NCBI GenBank assembly: GCA_016859345.1
Contig: CM029111.1
Span: forward strand, 12,048,214 to 12,112,213
DNA length: 64,000 nt
Direction: 5' to 3'
DNA from: Istiophorus platypterus
Taxonomy: Eukaryota > Chordata > Actinopteri > Istiophoriformes > Istiophoridae
In this document: positions 12,208 through 24,324 of the stretch, one piece after another
How positions within the stretch are numbered: the stretch's first letter is position 1
Layout: the number at the start of each line of letters is the position of its first letter
Made by a program: the position numbers and the translations under genes
Notes under the pieces: generated by a model
Told to the model about the DNA's origin: nothing
What the model saw: only the letters and a program-made list of their open reading frames with translations
Database searches by the model: none

Positions 12208-15200
12208 CGTGATGAGGAGTCAGGGTCTAAATGAGGATAGATGGCTGAGTGTCCCCGGCCTCTGCCCGCTGCAGAGCAGACTGAGAAGGAGAGATATTGG
12301 AAATCGACACCTTGGCTACATTAATCCTATGGTCCATTTAGCCAGGAATCCGAACAGCAGGAGAGGCTTCTGCTACTCAATTTAAGAGGGAAAATTAATG
12401 TTGCAGTGTGGTTTGTTTGTTTTCTTTGTTTTCTTTTTGTGTGTGTGTTTGTGAGAGTATCCGTGGCAGGATAGGGGGTGAGCTGTTTGTGATATTTGAT
12501 TACAGGCAATCTATTCATAGTTGCATGTGGTTTTTTCAGTCTCAGGAGTTCCATGCTCATTCCATTTCACTCCCAAGTGTAAAGTTCTGTCAGCATGATG
12601 TGTTTGTTTGTGTTTCCTTTCAGTAAATGGGGTGTCGTGGGGAAGCGAAGCCGCCCGTCAGAAGAGTCACACTTTCACTTGCCGGATGCTGGTCAAATTC
12701 GGCCATGTCCACGGCCCCATGGAGGAGGGGCCAGCAGGGCCACGCTACGAGACTATGCAGTGTTTTGCTCTTACCCAGCCCAAGGCCATGATTGAGGAAG
12801 GGGAAGGTACGCTGACATAATCACATGAACTTACACACTTTTCTTTTTCTTTTTTTTTTTCTTCTCTTGGCAAGAAGTCAACCGCCAATGTAAAATGCGT
12901 ATTGCTTATTGTCATATTTCACTTGGATGGTTTGACCTTCACTGTGCTGAATGATCTATGTGCAGAGTTTGGCACTAGAAGGCCGTTTTCAGATTCGTCA
13001 GCTAAAGGGGGAAAGTTTCTCTGTGAGGTGAAGACGAAAAGCACTTAAGACTCACATATATGAGCATAATTTTGTGACATCACAGCTAGTCTGGTAGTCA
13101 ATCATAGTCCAGTATGCAACTTATGAGTTATGATGACAGGACTAATAATGGAATTTACAGTAAAGTAGCCGATATCTTGTGTTCAGCAACTTTTGAACTG
13201 AAAAAACATTTGCATATTTACAGATTCTGTTTTTGTTTCTTTTTTTCTCATTTGGTATAAAAAGGAAATGTATTTCTAAGAATTTTTTAACAATTTCCCC
13301 CTTTTTTTTTTTTTTTTTTTTTTTTTAAATATATCAGAAACAATCCCCATTTTCCCCTCAAATATCTTGTTAAAATTGGTTTAATATCATATTCAAAATA
13401 CCAACATATTGACAAAATGCACCAATTTGACGAAAAATGTGACAAAAAAGAGAGCATTTCAGTCAGCCAAGCTTTTCCTATGATATGGGATTGTATATTT
13501 CAATTACATGCACCTGACACTACTTAAAAAAGACAGTTAAAGGTTCAAGAGTGCAAACAACCTTCACATTTATTTGTCTAAAATCTGCGTCTATGCATTT
13601 TTCAGTGAAAATATTCAGTGAAAGCCTATATCAGTGAGCCATAAGTAGCTGCGGTGATTAAGAAAGATTACTGACACTCTTTCCTCTTGCCCGCAGACCT
13701 TCAGTCATGTATGATCTGCGTTGCTCGTCGGGTCACAGCTATGGAGAGAACGGAGAGTTTCAATACCCGGCATGAGCTCTCAGGTGAGCATCTGCATACC
13801 CTAAACACTAACTAAACAAACACAGAAACTCAAACATGCCACAATGTTAATTTTTTATCTATGAACAGGTTTGACCCGTCCCTCCTGCATCTGCTTGTTT
13901 CTTTCCCTCCGCTTCTACCCTCCCTCTGTCCTCCCTGGCAGGTAAACTGACCCAGATCGACCAGAATTCTCTGCGAGCGTCGATGCGCCCGGGCTGGGAG
14001 GATTTGTTGAGGCGTTGCATTCAGATGTTCCTGCAGCACAGTGACGGGCAGCCTTGGTCACACAAACGCCACTATCACGAGGGTGGGTTGCACGTGAGCA
14101 CATGCATATCTGGACTCAGTGAATTAACCTTGTTAAGCCTTGTTAAATCCACACTGAAAGAGATGAAAGCGTCAGGATGTTGCTGAATTTAATTAACGGT
14201 GTATTCTGTCATCTTACGATTCTATACTTACCCTATAAATATTGTATTCTACAACTGAAATTATTTGTTTAAGATTTGTTGCTGCTACCTATCTTGACCA
14301 GGCCTTCCCTCAGAGAGAAACCCTGAATCTCAATGAGACTTGCTGATTAAATATATAAACAGGCACCCCATGCATTAGTGTATCAGTATTGATCTCATGA
14401 ATATGAATGTCTGAGCCCTACAACATTGATCCTCATTGTAATCACAGAGTTGGTCCTAACATAAAGGCAGGGATTGATGACCTTTGTTATCAGATAAGTG
14501 TGTCGCGGTGTTAATTTGTTGTTCTATCCTTTCCGCGCAGCCTTTCTGCAGGGTCACGCTGAGACGCCCCTGTACCGGTTCTCGCTATCCGACGGCACTC
14601 CGGTCACGGCTCAGACCAAGAGCAAACTGTACCGTCACCCCATGAGCAACGAGCCACAAGGCTTCATCTCCACTCATCTACTACAAAGGTCAGAAAAACT
14701 GAAAACACACACGCTCCACTCAAACACAAGGAGAGGAGGTACCATTTATTGTATTAACAAGAAAAAAAGCACTTCCAGCATATCAATGCGAGGCACCCAA
14801 GGCATTCATGCCACAAGAGTAGCTGAAGTAGTAGCTGAAGGGAGCTTTTTTACACTGGTGTCCTGTGAACAGTGAGACGACTCCACATGGGAACTGTTAT
14901 TTTAGTAGCATTTACAGTATATTGAGCCCCTACAGTCTGAGAGCAGTTACTGTGGGAGAAGCAGCGATTTCAAGGTTTTTGTATTTTTTGAACCTTGTGC
15001 TTGTTTTCCCCTCTCCTTTCACACAGAGAACCAAACGGTTACCGCTCTGCTCAGGGCGGGGGCATGATGCCGAACACTATGCGACAACAGGGCATGGGAG
15101 GCCCCAACCCAAATGCCCAAATGAACATGAGCACCAGTGGTGGGATGGGAATGGGGGGCATGGGCAGCATGAACAGGGGCTTTGGCATGAATGAGCAGGG

Positions 15201-17143
15201 CCACATGGGTCACATGGGTCAAATGGGAGGTGGCTCCATGTACGGAGGAGGAGGAGGAAGTGGAGGCGGAGGCATGGGCAACCGCATGATGCAGATGAAT
15301 CAGATGGGGCAGATGAATCAGGTGGGGCACATGAATCAGATGGGTCCCATGAATCACCCAGGCCAAGGCATGCCGCAGCACCCACAGCAGCCCCCGTTTC
15401 AGAGCAGCGGAGGGTTCGGGCTCAGTGGCATGAACAGCCCTTCGGGGAGCCCCAGAATGGGCGGCCCGCAGCAGGGGCTCCTGATGTCACCCCGGAACCG
15501 AGGGAGCCCGAAAATGGGTGCCAACCAGTTCTCACCCGGAGGTATGTTGATCAGTGTCCACAAATTTATCATCTTTTATTATTTGACTTGCTTATTAGAT
15601 TCTTCTGATTCTACGGGTTTGTTTTCCCTTCCAGGCATACACTCTCCTATGAGTGGCATTGGCAATGGTGGAGGAGGCGGAGGGGGCACTACCACCTTCT
15701 CCAGCAGCTCCCTTAACGCTCTACAAGCCATCAGTGAAGGAGTAGGGAGCTCCCTCCCTTCCACCCTAACGTCTCCCTCACCAGCCCACAAACCAGACAG
15801 CTCTCCCAGCATCCACTCCTCCTCCTCTTCTTCTCAGCCCAGTCAGCCTGCAAAACCAGGCCAAGATGGCTCCAAAAGCCCGGCAGGAGGCTTAGCGCCT
15901 GGTGACCATCACCACCCCATGCACCATCACCACCATCATCAGCATCCTCAGGCTGAGAGTTCTGGAGACCGACCAGATAGCCAGGCAGCTACAGCGACTA
16001 AGGAGTCTGGAGAGGGGGGCAATGAGGCGGGGGTTACAAGCGCTGAACCCCCCCGTAGGGTGCCAGACAGCAAGGGGCATAAGAAGTTACTGCAGTTGCT
16101 GACTTCCCCAACTGAGGAATTGGGAATAGGTGGCAGCGGGCCAACAGGTCCCCCTGTACCGCCCCCACCAACCAGCAGCAGTACCCCTGCAGGATCAGAC
16201 AGTAAAGATTCAGCTGGAGGCATGACTAGCCCCTCGTCCACTGGGGTGTCCTCCTCTTCCTCCGCCAGTGCCAATCCAGGGCAGGCAACAGGGCCAGGGG
16301 GAGTGTCAACATCGATATCATCAGCCCACTACACAGGCTCACTGCAAGAGAAGCACAAGATCCTCCACAAGCTCCTTCAGAACGGCAATACCCCAGATGA
16401 AGTGGCCAAAATCACAGCTGAGGCTACAGGAAAGGTGTCACTCGGGAGCCAGGAAGGCAGTGAGGTTGGGACAGGAGGATCAGGGGCTGGGACCGGGCCT
16501 GGGTTGATCGCGGAGCCTAAGCAGGAGCAGCATAGCCCCAAGAAGGAGAAGACCCACGCCCTCCTCCACTACCTCCTCAACAAGGATGATTCCAAAGAGC
16601 CAGTGGATGTCAAGCCCAAACTGGAAGAGCTCGAGGTGAAGGGACCTCCGGGGCCTGCTGGTGGCCCTCCACGAAACGGCCCCGGATCTGGGCCCGGCGC
16701 TACACCCGAGCATCCTGAGAGCAAGATCAAGTCAGAACCACCTGATGATGTAAGAATGCATATTGGTTAATAATTCATTGGATACCTGCAGCTTTAATAT
16801 GATAATATTCTATAAAGTAGTAATAACAAATTTGGATTATTTGTAATATTCAGTTGCACAACTTGGAGTCTATCCTGGGAGATCTGAGGGGTTCAAGCTC
16901 TGACTTTTACACGGATCAGCCTGGAGGTGGCGGGGCCAATGACACAGGAACCAAACCTCAGGGTTGCCTCGACGACAGCCTGCAGGGTAAGTGGTTCCAG
17001 GAAGAAAGTCTATGATAGAGCAGGGAAAGGGAGAAGTTACATTCAGGGGTGGTGTTATGACACCATGTGTGACGATAATGCCAGTGAAACAACATCCGGC
17101 ATTATTGTGGGCTCACTATGTTCTCACCCTCTCTCCTTAGCCG

Positions 17144-17202
<59 letters not shown>

Positions 17203-20200
17203 TGGAAAAACTTAGATCACTGATCCTATGACAAAACTGTCAAAAACATTAAAACTTTGGATTTCAAAGTGCTCTTTGTGATTTAAAAAAAAAAGTGATC
17301 TGACAGTTGCAAACACTATAATGTGGCCAAATGTCTGCTGCAGCTTGAGAATGAAAACATTCTGGGAATGCTTATAATTAATCTTATGATAATAACCCTT
17401 TAATTTAATACATTTAGAAAAATATTGGTATGCAACTGCAAATCTCAATGGTAAAAATGGTGTGTTTTCTTCTGAAAAAAAAATATGCCCTCACTCTCTG
17501 AATAAATGATGATTCATATGATCACATTGGTGAGGCTGAAGAGGTGAATGAGTTCAGTAACATACTGTTTAAAAAGGAAATCTGTGGAAAAGTGCTGAGT
17601 GAGTTGCATTACTGTGACAGTTGTCTTTAATTATTAATTGTAATATAAATCCACAAGAATAAATTATTATAAAAACTGAAAAAATCTTGTATGAGCCTTC
17701 AGTATTTTCAAAATGCCAGAGGGTACCAAGATATTGCTTTTTTTCTCTATCACAAATTCCTAATTTCACTAGACACAGACATTCTTTTACCTACTTTTGA
17801 GAAAACAGGAACTGGTTGACCAATGAGTCTATACTTTTCTTTTTTCTTTTTTTTACAGGGAGTCCAGGAATTGGTCCGGGGCCTCGGGGGGCCTTCCAGA
17901 GGGCCATGTCCATGGATGGGAAGTCTCCTGGTGGGCCTGGAGGAGCCGCTAGACGCCCCATGCTTATCAAGCAGGAAAACATGATGGGCAGCCCAGACGG
18001 TTACCCTGGAAACATGGGTGTGTGTTCAAGTGGCCCAAAATTTGTTCTCAGCACATTTTCTCTCCCCCTTTTTTCTGTCTGCCTCCCTTCAACTTCACTG
18101 GGGTTTGGGTTACCCACTTTAGGTCCTTGACTACATTAAAATTTGTTGTAACCTATTACCAGATCAACTTTTAAACCAGAGATTTGGAAAAAGGTAAAGA
18201 CCAAGGCTGAGCCACACACCTCTCCTTTCACACTTATATGGTACTGATATATGCACATCTGGTGTTTATTCACTACCAGGACCAATGAATAGGGGCATGG
18301 TCCCCCAGAGGTCTCCCATGGGGGGGTCAGGTGACTGGGGCATGTCCCGCTCCAGTGCCAGTCCTGTGGGCTCAGCAGGACACCCGTCCATGATGCGCCC
18401 AGGCATGGAGTACAACAATGGGAAGGGCATGATGTCAGGACCCATGGTCAGCCGCTCCAACAGCGTCCCAGGCACCAGGTCTATGCTGCAGCAACAGCTC
18501 ATGGATATGGGTATGTTTGTTACACTAGTTTCCAGACACTGATGGTGTTAAAGGAATTATCATAAGCACATTTATGTGAAAATATGTAACAAAAAGCGAG
18601 TTGAAGTGTGAACGCATATGCAAACCTAAGAGTCTACAGCCAGAAATGCTGACATTTCTGTGACACTATACTTAGGCACAATGGTGCTTTGAACTAAATG
18701 GTAGCATCAACATAGTAACATGCTCACAGATACAGTGCTAACCTTCTGATATTTGCCATTTAAAATGTTTACCATGCTCACCATCTCAGCAGGGCTTGTT
18801 TGCATGCTAAAATTGGGTAAGCACTAGTTTGACCTGATGATGGCACCAGATGGAAAGATTGAGGATTGTCAAAAGGATTCCAATTTGAGAGAGACATGAA
18901 TTTCTATGTAAAACTTTAGGGTAATCCATCCAGTGGTTTTAGAGAGATGCCAGTCTGGCCCACAATGGTGCACTGACCGGCCATCGCTCTGTGGTAGCAT
19001 GCCTAAAGATGCGTGCACACCTTTCTGAATTGCTTTTTTTTCTCCATCTTTGGTGAATCTGCTCAGATGACCAGTTTTGAACTGTTCGACATTTGACATG
19101 ATGCTACATATGTCAGTTAATATGCACTTTACATACCTGTCCATTACTTGCTACCTGTGCAACCTGTAGCTTCTGACCTCCCAGACAAACTTGTGTGCAC
19201 TTAAGTATATATGTACTGTCATTTTATTTTAGGAGGCTCTGCTGACATGGGCATGGGTATGAGCCCCTTTAGCCAGCAGGGCCAGCCCAACCAGTCCCCC
19301 TCCTGGCCGGATACAATGATGGGCATGGAGGGTAACAGGTCAGTGCAACATCCCTTATTGTCACTATTCATAACTACTTGTTTACAGTGAACTGAGATGG
19401 TAGTTTATATCGAACCTTATGGTGATCCTCTCTGTGTTGTAGACGGCAGTTCGGCAACACCTTGGATGATCTGTTGGTGCCGCCTACCACCAGTGAGGGT
19501 CAGAGCGATGAGCGGGCACTCCTGGACCAGCTGGACTCTCTTCTGAATAACACAGATGGCATCGCCCTGGAGGAGATAGACCGAGCCCTGGGCATCCCAG
19601 ACCTCGTGAGCCAAGTAAGATCATAAGAAAATCTAAAAAAAGATGCATAAACAACGACTTTAACCTCTGTCCTCTTCCAGATCCTTTTCGAAGTGGTGTA
19701 AAAGTAGAAAAGATCAGTCTGCATCTTATGACTCATACATGAGCGTTACGTTCATCATTTCATTAAATATTTCAGTCGTGACTCACCGTGTTTAGACCGT
19801 TCTGTCACTGAAGGGAGATAGATGAGCCCAGAGGGATTCGTTCCCTGCTGCTGAGAAAAAGGCAATTACAGAGCCAACCAATTGGAAATTAATCGATGGG
19901 ATGGAACGGTTTGACAAACCTCTCTTTTTGTCCTCTGCTCCAGACTCAGGGGGCAGAGCAGCAGCTGGAGCCTTTTCCAGGACAGGATCCGTCCATGGTG
20001 CTCGACCAGAAGCCTCTCTACGGACAGGGCTATCCCGGACCCGCCGCCATGCCAATGCAGTCTGGCTATGGAGGGAACCCCATGCAGGGCCAGGCCCAGC
20101 AGGGGGGGTTTGGGCCCATGCTCTCACAGATGGGCCAAGGTGGCAGTTTCCCTGGTATGGGTGGAATGGGGGGCATGGGGCATCCTCGTGCCAACATGAT

Positions 20201-23200
20201 GAGGCCGAGGATGATGAGCGCCAACAAGCCCATGAGACTCCAGCTGCAGCAGAGGCTGCAGGGACAGCAGGTATGAATACAGGAAGTTTAAAGATCAACA
20301 GTGTACATGAAAATACTAGTTGGCCCAATATGCTACTGTGTGTTATCTAACCATGTGAGTGTTTATTATTACAAATGTACATGTACCAGTATGCAGATCA
20401 AAATCAATGGAGATCTTACAGCAGGGAAAGGGAGACTTCACAACGTTACAACAGCTAGAAGCAAACAAATAGATTCATAGGACCTTGGAAATTCATATTG
20501 TACCTGCTATCAATGGGGGCCGAACTGGGGATAGCAACCCAAAGCTGCAGCTCAAGTAATGTCTGAGGCCTCATTTTCTGTTATCACAAAGATTTACAGT
20601 CCATTTAGTAGATTTCTTGTGACTGGCAATATAGTGTATCATCAATGTTAGTATCATCGGGATCAGAGTAACATTTGCTACTTGATCTTGTGGTTAATAT
20701 TCATTTTTTTTTCCATCCTCAGTTCATGAATCAAACGCGGCAGGGCATGGGCATAAAGATGGAGAACACCGGAGGCAACCCTGGCATGAGGCCTGGCATG
20801 CAGCCTGGCATGGGCGGACAGGTAGATGACAAATACTCTAACATCAAAGAAATGATCATGAGGTTACTGATATTGTAATATGAAACTAAATGTCACAGAT
20901 TTTTGTTAAAAGTTATCACCTGAGCTTTTCATGTATGTGCACACATGCCCAGAATTTGATTCCAAATGTATGTGGCTCTGTTTACTTACATGTATCACTT
21001 AAGCAAACATTAAAAAAAGATAAACAGGTGATATACAGCTCTGATATACAAAATTTAAAAAGGCTATAGCCATAATAACAAGGTGTGAACAAACTCAGAC
21101 TTCAGTTGGCTGAGAGATGGGTTCGTGGATGTGGAGACCGTTCACGAGCAGTGGTCTGTAGCAACTGTAAGAGGGAAGAAGTTCTGATCAGTTGTGTCCC
21201 AGTTGTGAGTCTCCAGCAAAGCCCTGACCCTTTCAAAGCTTTGAGGGTGATTGCACCAATGATCTTTTAGAACCACTTTCTAAAAAGTCACCCTTTACAA
21301 AGGTTTTGCAAGCAGCTTTTGGGCTTACAGACTTTGGAAAAATTCCTCTGGTTGTGTTTTGTCCTCCAGCAGGATCCTTGTCTTTTTTAGCTTTTTAATT
21401 CATTAGGAAGTCCCTCTAATGGATGAACCAGGACCAAAATCCACTCATTAATAACAGATATGAGTGCAGACTTGATGGCTTATTTGAAACTGTGAAGCCC
21501 ACAAGTATTTACTAATTGGATTTACCAACATTTATAACAGCATTATTCCCCATCGGAAATGATTTATTTTTCCAAACATTAAATTCCTTTGAATGGTTTA
21601 TAATGGATCTAAAAAGCATCTATATACCATTAATAGCGCCATTAGTTATATTCTTATATTTGTATGGAATTTTTGGGCATGTTTGGGTTTTTTTTTCCTT
21701 CATTATTGCTGTATAGTCAAGATGCAGACAGGAGCTGGTGGGGGTGGGGGGGGGTGACATGCAACAGAGATCGACGGCTGGATTTCAAGAAGGGACACTG
21801 CATTTTACGCGTAGTTTATGCATCTTACCCCCTTATCCCTGAACATTATATATTTTATAACATACATATTTTATGAAAGCTGGTTACATCAGAAATATAT
21901 TGCCACATATAAAACCTTCAAACTGTCTTTTTTATTTATTTTTTTGTTTTTGTGCAGCCGGGCTTCCTCAACGCTCAGATGATGGCTCAGCGCAGCAGGG
22001 AGATGGTCACCATGCAGATGAGGAGGCAGCGCGTGATGATGCTGATGCAGCAGCAACAGCAGCAGGCGGCGGCGGCGGCGGCGGCTGCTGCCGGAGGATT
22101 CAGTCCCCCTCCAAACGTCACGGCTCCTGGTGGCATGGACAATCCCATGGGGGGACCAAACATGGGCCAGCCAGGCCCCCAGCAGTTCGGCTATGGTGGA
22201 AACTATGGTGAGTCTACTGAGCCAGGTGCCCAATAGAACACTGCTGCTCCCTGGTGGCGAGTCTGTGCACTGCAGGGTTTATGTAAAAAGGGAAGGTTTC
22301 TGTTTCTGTTTTTTCTTTTATTCAAAACAAATATTTTTATGTGAGAGATAGTAAGTATCAAAACAAACTCCCAGGCTATTGGATTGTCATCTATCTTTAT
22401 TTATTGTGTGTATCAATTATCTATATTCTGTGAAGAGAGAAGTGAGCTAAGGCTGGATTTATCTCCACAGGGATGGGACAGCAAGGAGACCCCTCATTTG
22501 GCCCATCAGGGGGAAGTCCTCCTAACGCCATGATGCCAGGCCGCCTGGGACCGCAAAACCCCATGATGCAACAGCACCCGCAGGGCGGTCCCATGTATCA
22601 GGGCGCAGATATGAAAGGCTGGTCACAGGGAGGCATTGGGCGCAACAGGTACGACAGCAAACACGCGTATTACACTGCACCTAGCCACGAGGAGACGTGA
22701 GAGATGGAGAAGGTTGGGCTTTGGTTTTTCTCTTCGTGGATGTGCACAGCTAAGCCGCTCTTCCTTCCTGTCACTCTGTTTCATCAGTTCATACCCTCAG
22801 CAACAGTTTGGGCAGCAGGGACCTCCAGGGCAGCAGCAGTTTGGGCAGCAGGGGAATCCAGGGCAGTATGGGGGCATGATGATGAACGGGGGCATGCCGG
22901 CCAGCGGAGGAGGAGGACACATGGGCCAGATGGGAGGACAGATGGGTATGAACCCAATGGTGATGGGACGCATGCCTATGGGGCCTGATCAGGTATGTGA
23001 AGAGGGTAGAAGAATCTGAGTGCTTAAAGTACAAGGTCCAGTTTTGTCCAGTCACAATAGCGATATGACAGTGAAAGGGTTGTTGCTTGCTATAAATTCT
23101 TCTTATATCAATTTGCATATTTTCAATTTGCATATTTTCAGTTTGCGCATAAAAAAACTAGGGAAAATGACAAACATTCTTGAAAAGAAACTGAAATTAT

Positions 23201-23700
23201 AAAAAAACTGCAAAGGGCAAAAAGGTGGTATATCACCAATGGCAAATTTAGTGAATAAATCTTAATGTACTGTACATGAGGCATTTGGCTAAACAGTCCC
23301 CAGAAGCTTCACTATAAAGAAGACAATGAGGAACGGTCAAAAAAATCAAATGTATGGAACAATGAGAGGAGACTATAATGTTCCTGAACCTAATAAATGA
23401 AACAAACATAAATGCCTCATTTCCATCATGTTTCTACATTGTTTTTCACTGTTTTGGGTTTTAATGGCACTCTTTTAATTATATCACCTTTACCGGGGAT
23501 TTAGTGCCACCAACCGTTTATCTCAATGAACCAACTCCTAATATTTTTATAATGGTAGAGGATGAAAATGCACATTAATTCAATTTTATCGTTTGCAGAT
23601 TTTCTTGGAATTTGCACCACATTTAATTGACGTTTTGTGACCCTCTCTTCCTACCTCGTTCCTCCTCTTTTTCCTCCCTGTTATCTAGAAATACTGCTGA
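7041..23700 (+). CDS. ncoa3: Nuclear receptor coactivator 3 (SRC-3/p160 family), complete coding region in 21 exons
   Basis: p160 coactivator that binds ligand-loaded nuclear receptors and recruits CBP/p300 and CARM1/PRMT1 to chromatin. Coding exons: 7041-7129, 7976-8136, 10155-10255, 10358-10532, 12624-12806, 13697-13783, 13942-14082, 14541-14688, 15027-15541, 15635-16749, 16854-16986, 17859-18017, 18280-18510, 19233-19338, 19443-19614, 19944-20270, 20723-20821, 21958-22207, 22471-22648, 22788-22992, 23689-23700. All junctions are GT-AG with matching phases, giving about 1,528 aa (human about 1,424). Seen: bHLH about residues 31-83; PAS-A/B about 115-365; receptor boxes LLQLL (685-689), LHKLL (777-781), LHYLL (844-848); CBP-binding LHNLESILGDL (906-916); LDDLL and LDQLDSLL near 1120-1145; Q/Ala tract 1345-1359; terminal MGPDQKYC, as in vertebrate NCOA3. 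The start is supported by MSGLGEN and a purine at -3. Odd points: Met/Gly expansion (about 375-475), a His run (625-637), and a final exon of only four codons including the stop. NCOA1 and NCOA2 fit less well. Confidence 0.96.
7452..7853 (+). mobile_element. MITE-like repeat with TIRs, intron 1 of ncoa3
   Basis: The left end AGTTTGACATTTTGGAAA is mirrored at the right end (TTTCCAAAATGTCACTC). The interior has the teleost 'GTTTAGCTTAGC' block and 'CCACCTACCAGCATCT'. It belongs to the same family as the copies at 38691, 43035 and 46988. No transposase. Confidence 0.65.
8225..8285 (+). repeat. (CA)n microsatellite
   Basis: Pure CA repeat at 8225-8261 followed by CTCATACACA variants, in an ncoa3 intron. 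The Thr/His and Val/Cys open frames across it are artefacts. Confidence 0.9.
8520..8720. promoter_or_regulatory. Candidate intronic regulatory element in ncoa3
   Basis: This is a non-repetitive patch between simple repeats, with several homeodomain-type cores (CTAATTGG, GGTAATCAC, CAAATTATTAG, AATAATTGAG) packed into 150 bp. The composition resembles conserved non-coding elements, but conservation was not tested. Confidence 0.25.
9669..9709 (+). repeat. (CT)n microsatellite
   Basis: CT dinucleotide run in the intron before exon 3 of ncoa3, within a broader pyrimidine-rich stretch starting near 9230. Confidence 0.85.
10541..10584 (+). repeat. (CA)n microsatellite immediately after a splice donor
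   Basis: The repeat begins 8 bases after the donor at 10532/10533, right behind the GTGAGTAA donor core. CA repeats next to donors can bind hnRNP L and influence exon use. Here this is only positional inference. Confidence 0.85.
11637..11692 (+). repeat. (AC)n microsatellite
   Basis: About 28 uninterrupted AC units in the intron between coding exons 4 and 5 of ncoa3. Confidence 0.9.
12154..12206 (+). repeat. (GT)n microsatellite
   Basis: About 26 GT units in the same intron as the AC run near 11.66 kb. The two runs are complementary and about 460 bp apart, so they could pair in the transcript. Confidence 0.9.
15542..15634 (+). other. ncoa3: Exitron-like intron in ncoa3 (93 nt, in frame, no stop)
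   Basis: The donor GGAG|GTATG and acceptor CTTCCAG|GC are good. The intron is a multiple of three and has no stop in the reading frame, so retention would add 31 residues, including a hydrophobic FIIFYYLTCLL stretch. Spliced protein matches the vertebrate SPGG-IHSPM junction, so splicing is the default reading. Confidence 0.75.
17147..17200 (+). repeat. (CT)n microsatellite
   Basis: About 27 CT units in the 872-bp intron between coding exons 11 and 12 of ncoa3, on the sense strand and therefore pyrimidine-rich in the transcript. Confidence 0.9.
18627..19006 (+). repeat. Teleost 'GCTAACATGCT' interspersed repeat, decayed
   Basis: Blocks such as CTAAGAGTCTACAGCC, ACTTAGGCACAATGGTGCTTT, ACATGCTCACAGATACAGTG, TTTACCATGCTCACCATCTC and GACCTGATGATGGCACCAGA, in order, match a very common teleost non-coding repeat recalled from other fish genomes. 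It lies in an ncoa3 intron. Confidence 0.6.
23120..23635 (+). mobile_element. Copy 2 of the 3349-3801 repeat family, in the last ncoa3 intron
   Basis: The clear match is in the right half (about 23400-23630: CATTTCCATCATGTTT, TTTTAATGGCAC, TTTGCAGATTTTCTTGG, TTGCACCACATTT). The left boundary is uncertain. The copy ends about 55 bp before the last, four-codon coding exon of ncoa3, close to its branch-point region. Confidence 0.5.
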
Positions 23701-24254
23701 ACACCGCGACAGAAGCATTGATCTCACTGTGACTTCCATTCAGAGATAGGACACGGCTGCAGCACTGGACTGTGTGGAGGACCGAGTGGTGTGTGTCTGG
23801 GTGTAGTGCTGCACTCCCACCAGACAGGGGAGTGAGCTTCCTTCCGGACTCATGGCCAGTAACAGCAGTCTGGCAACCTGAGGAAACAGACTGTCAAGCA
23901 TCCATACATGCATACATTCACGTAAGCACACAGCGTTCATGGAAATCAGAAACACTGTGACTCATTTACACACATAAACACATGGGAACTGTCAAATGGG
24001 CGGCTCGGCCGTTCTTCTCGCAGACTGTGGTTTAAGATTCCTCTCGTTACGAGCGGAGCGTGATCCTCCGTAAACGCGCCGCTCGCTGGACCAAACGGTG
24101 AAGGTGGACAGTCATTTGAGTAGATTGAAGACTTGGAAAAACATGTTCAGACACCCTCTCCTCTGTCGAATGTAACATGAAGCCGTGTTCAGATTTAAAA
24201 TGTGGGATTCCTCTCTCGTCTCTGAACTTCGTGGGATTTTTTTTTCTTAATCTG

Positions 24255-24257
<3 letters not shown>

Positions 24258-24322
<65 letters not shown>
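24258..24322 (+). repeat. (CT)n microsatellite in the ncoa3 3' UTR
   Basis: About 32 uninterrupted CT units, on the sense strand, about 560 bp after the stop codon. Confidence 0.9.

Positions 24323-24324
<2 letters not shown>

Noticed and set aside
14995..16770. Single 591-residue frame taken as one exon
   Set aside because: It joins two ncoa3 exons through the 93-nt stop-free intron at 15542-15634; splice sites and vertebrate protein order support removal.
21516..21716. 66-residue hydrophobic open frame in an ncoa3 intron
   Set aside because: It is AT-rich, with no homology recognised and no splice context; likely chance.
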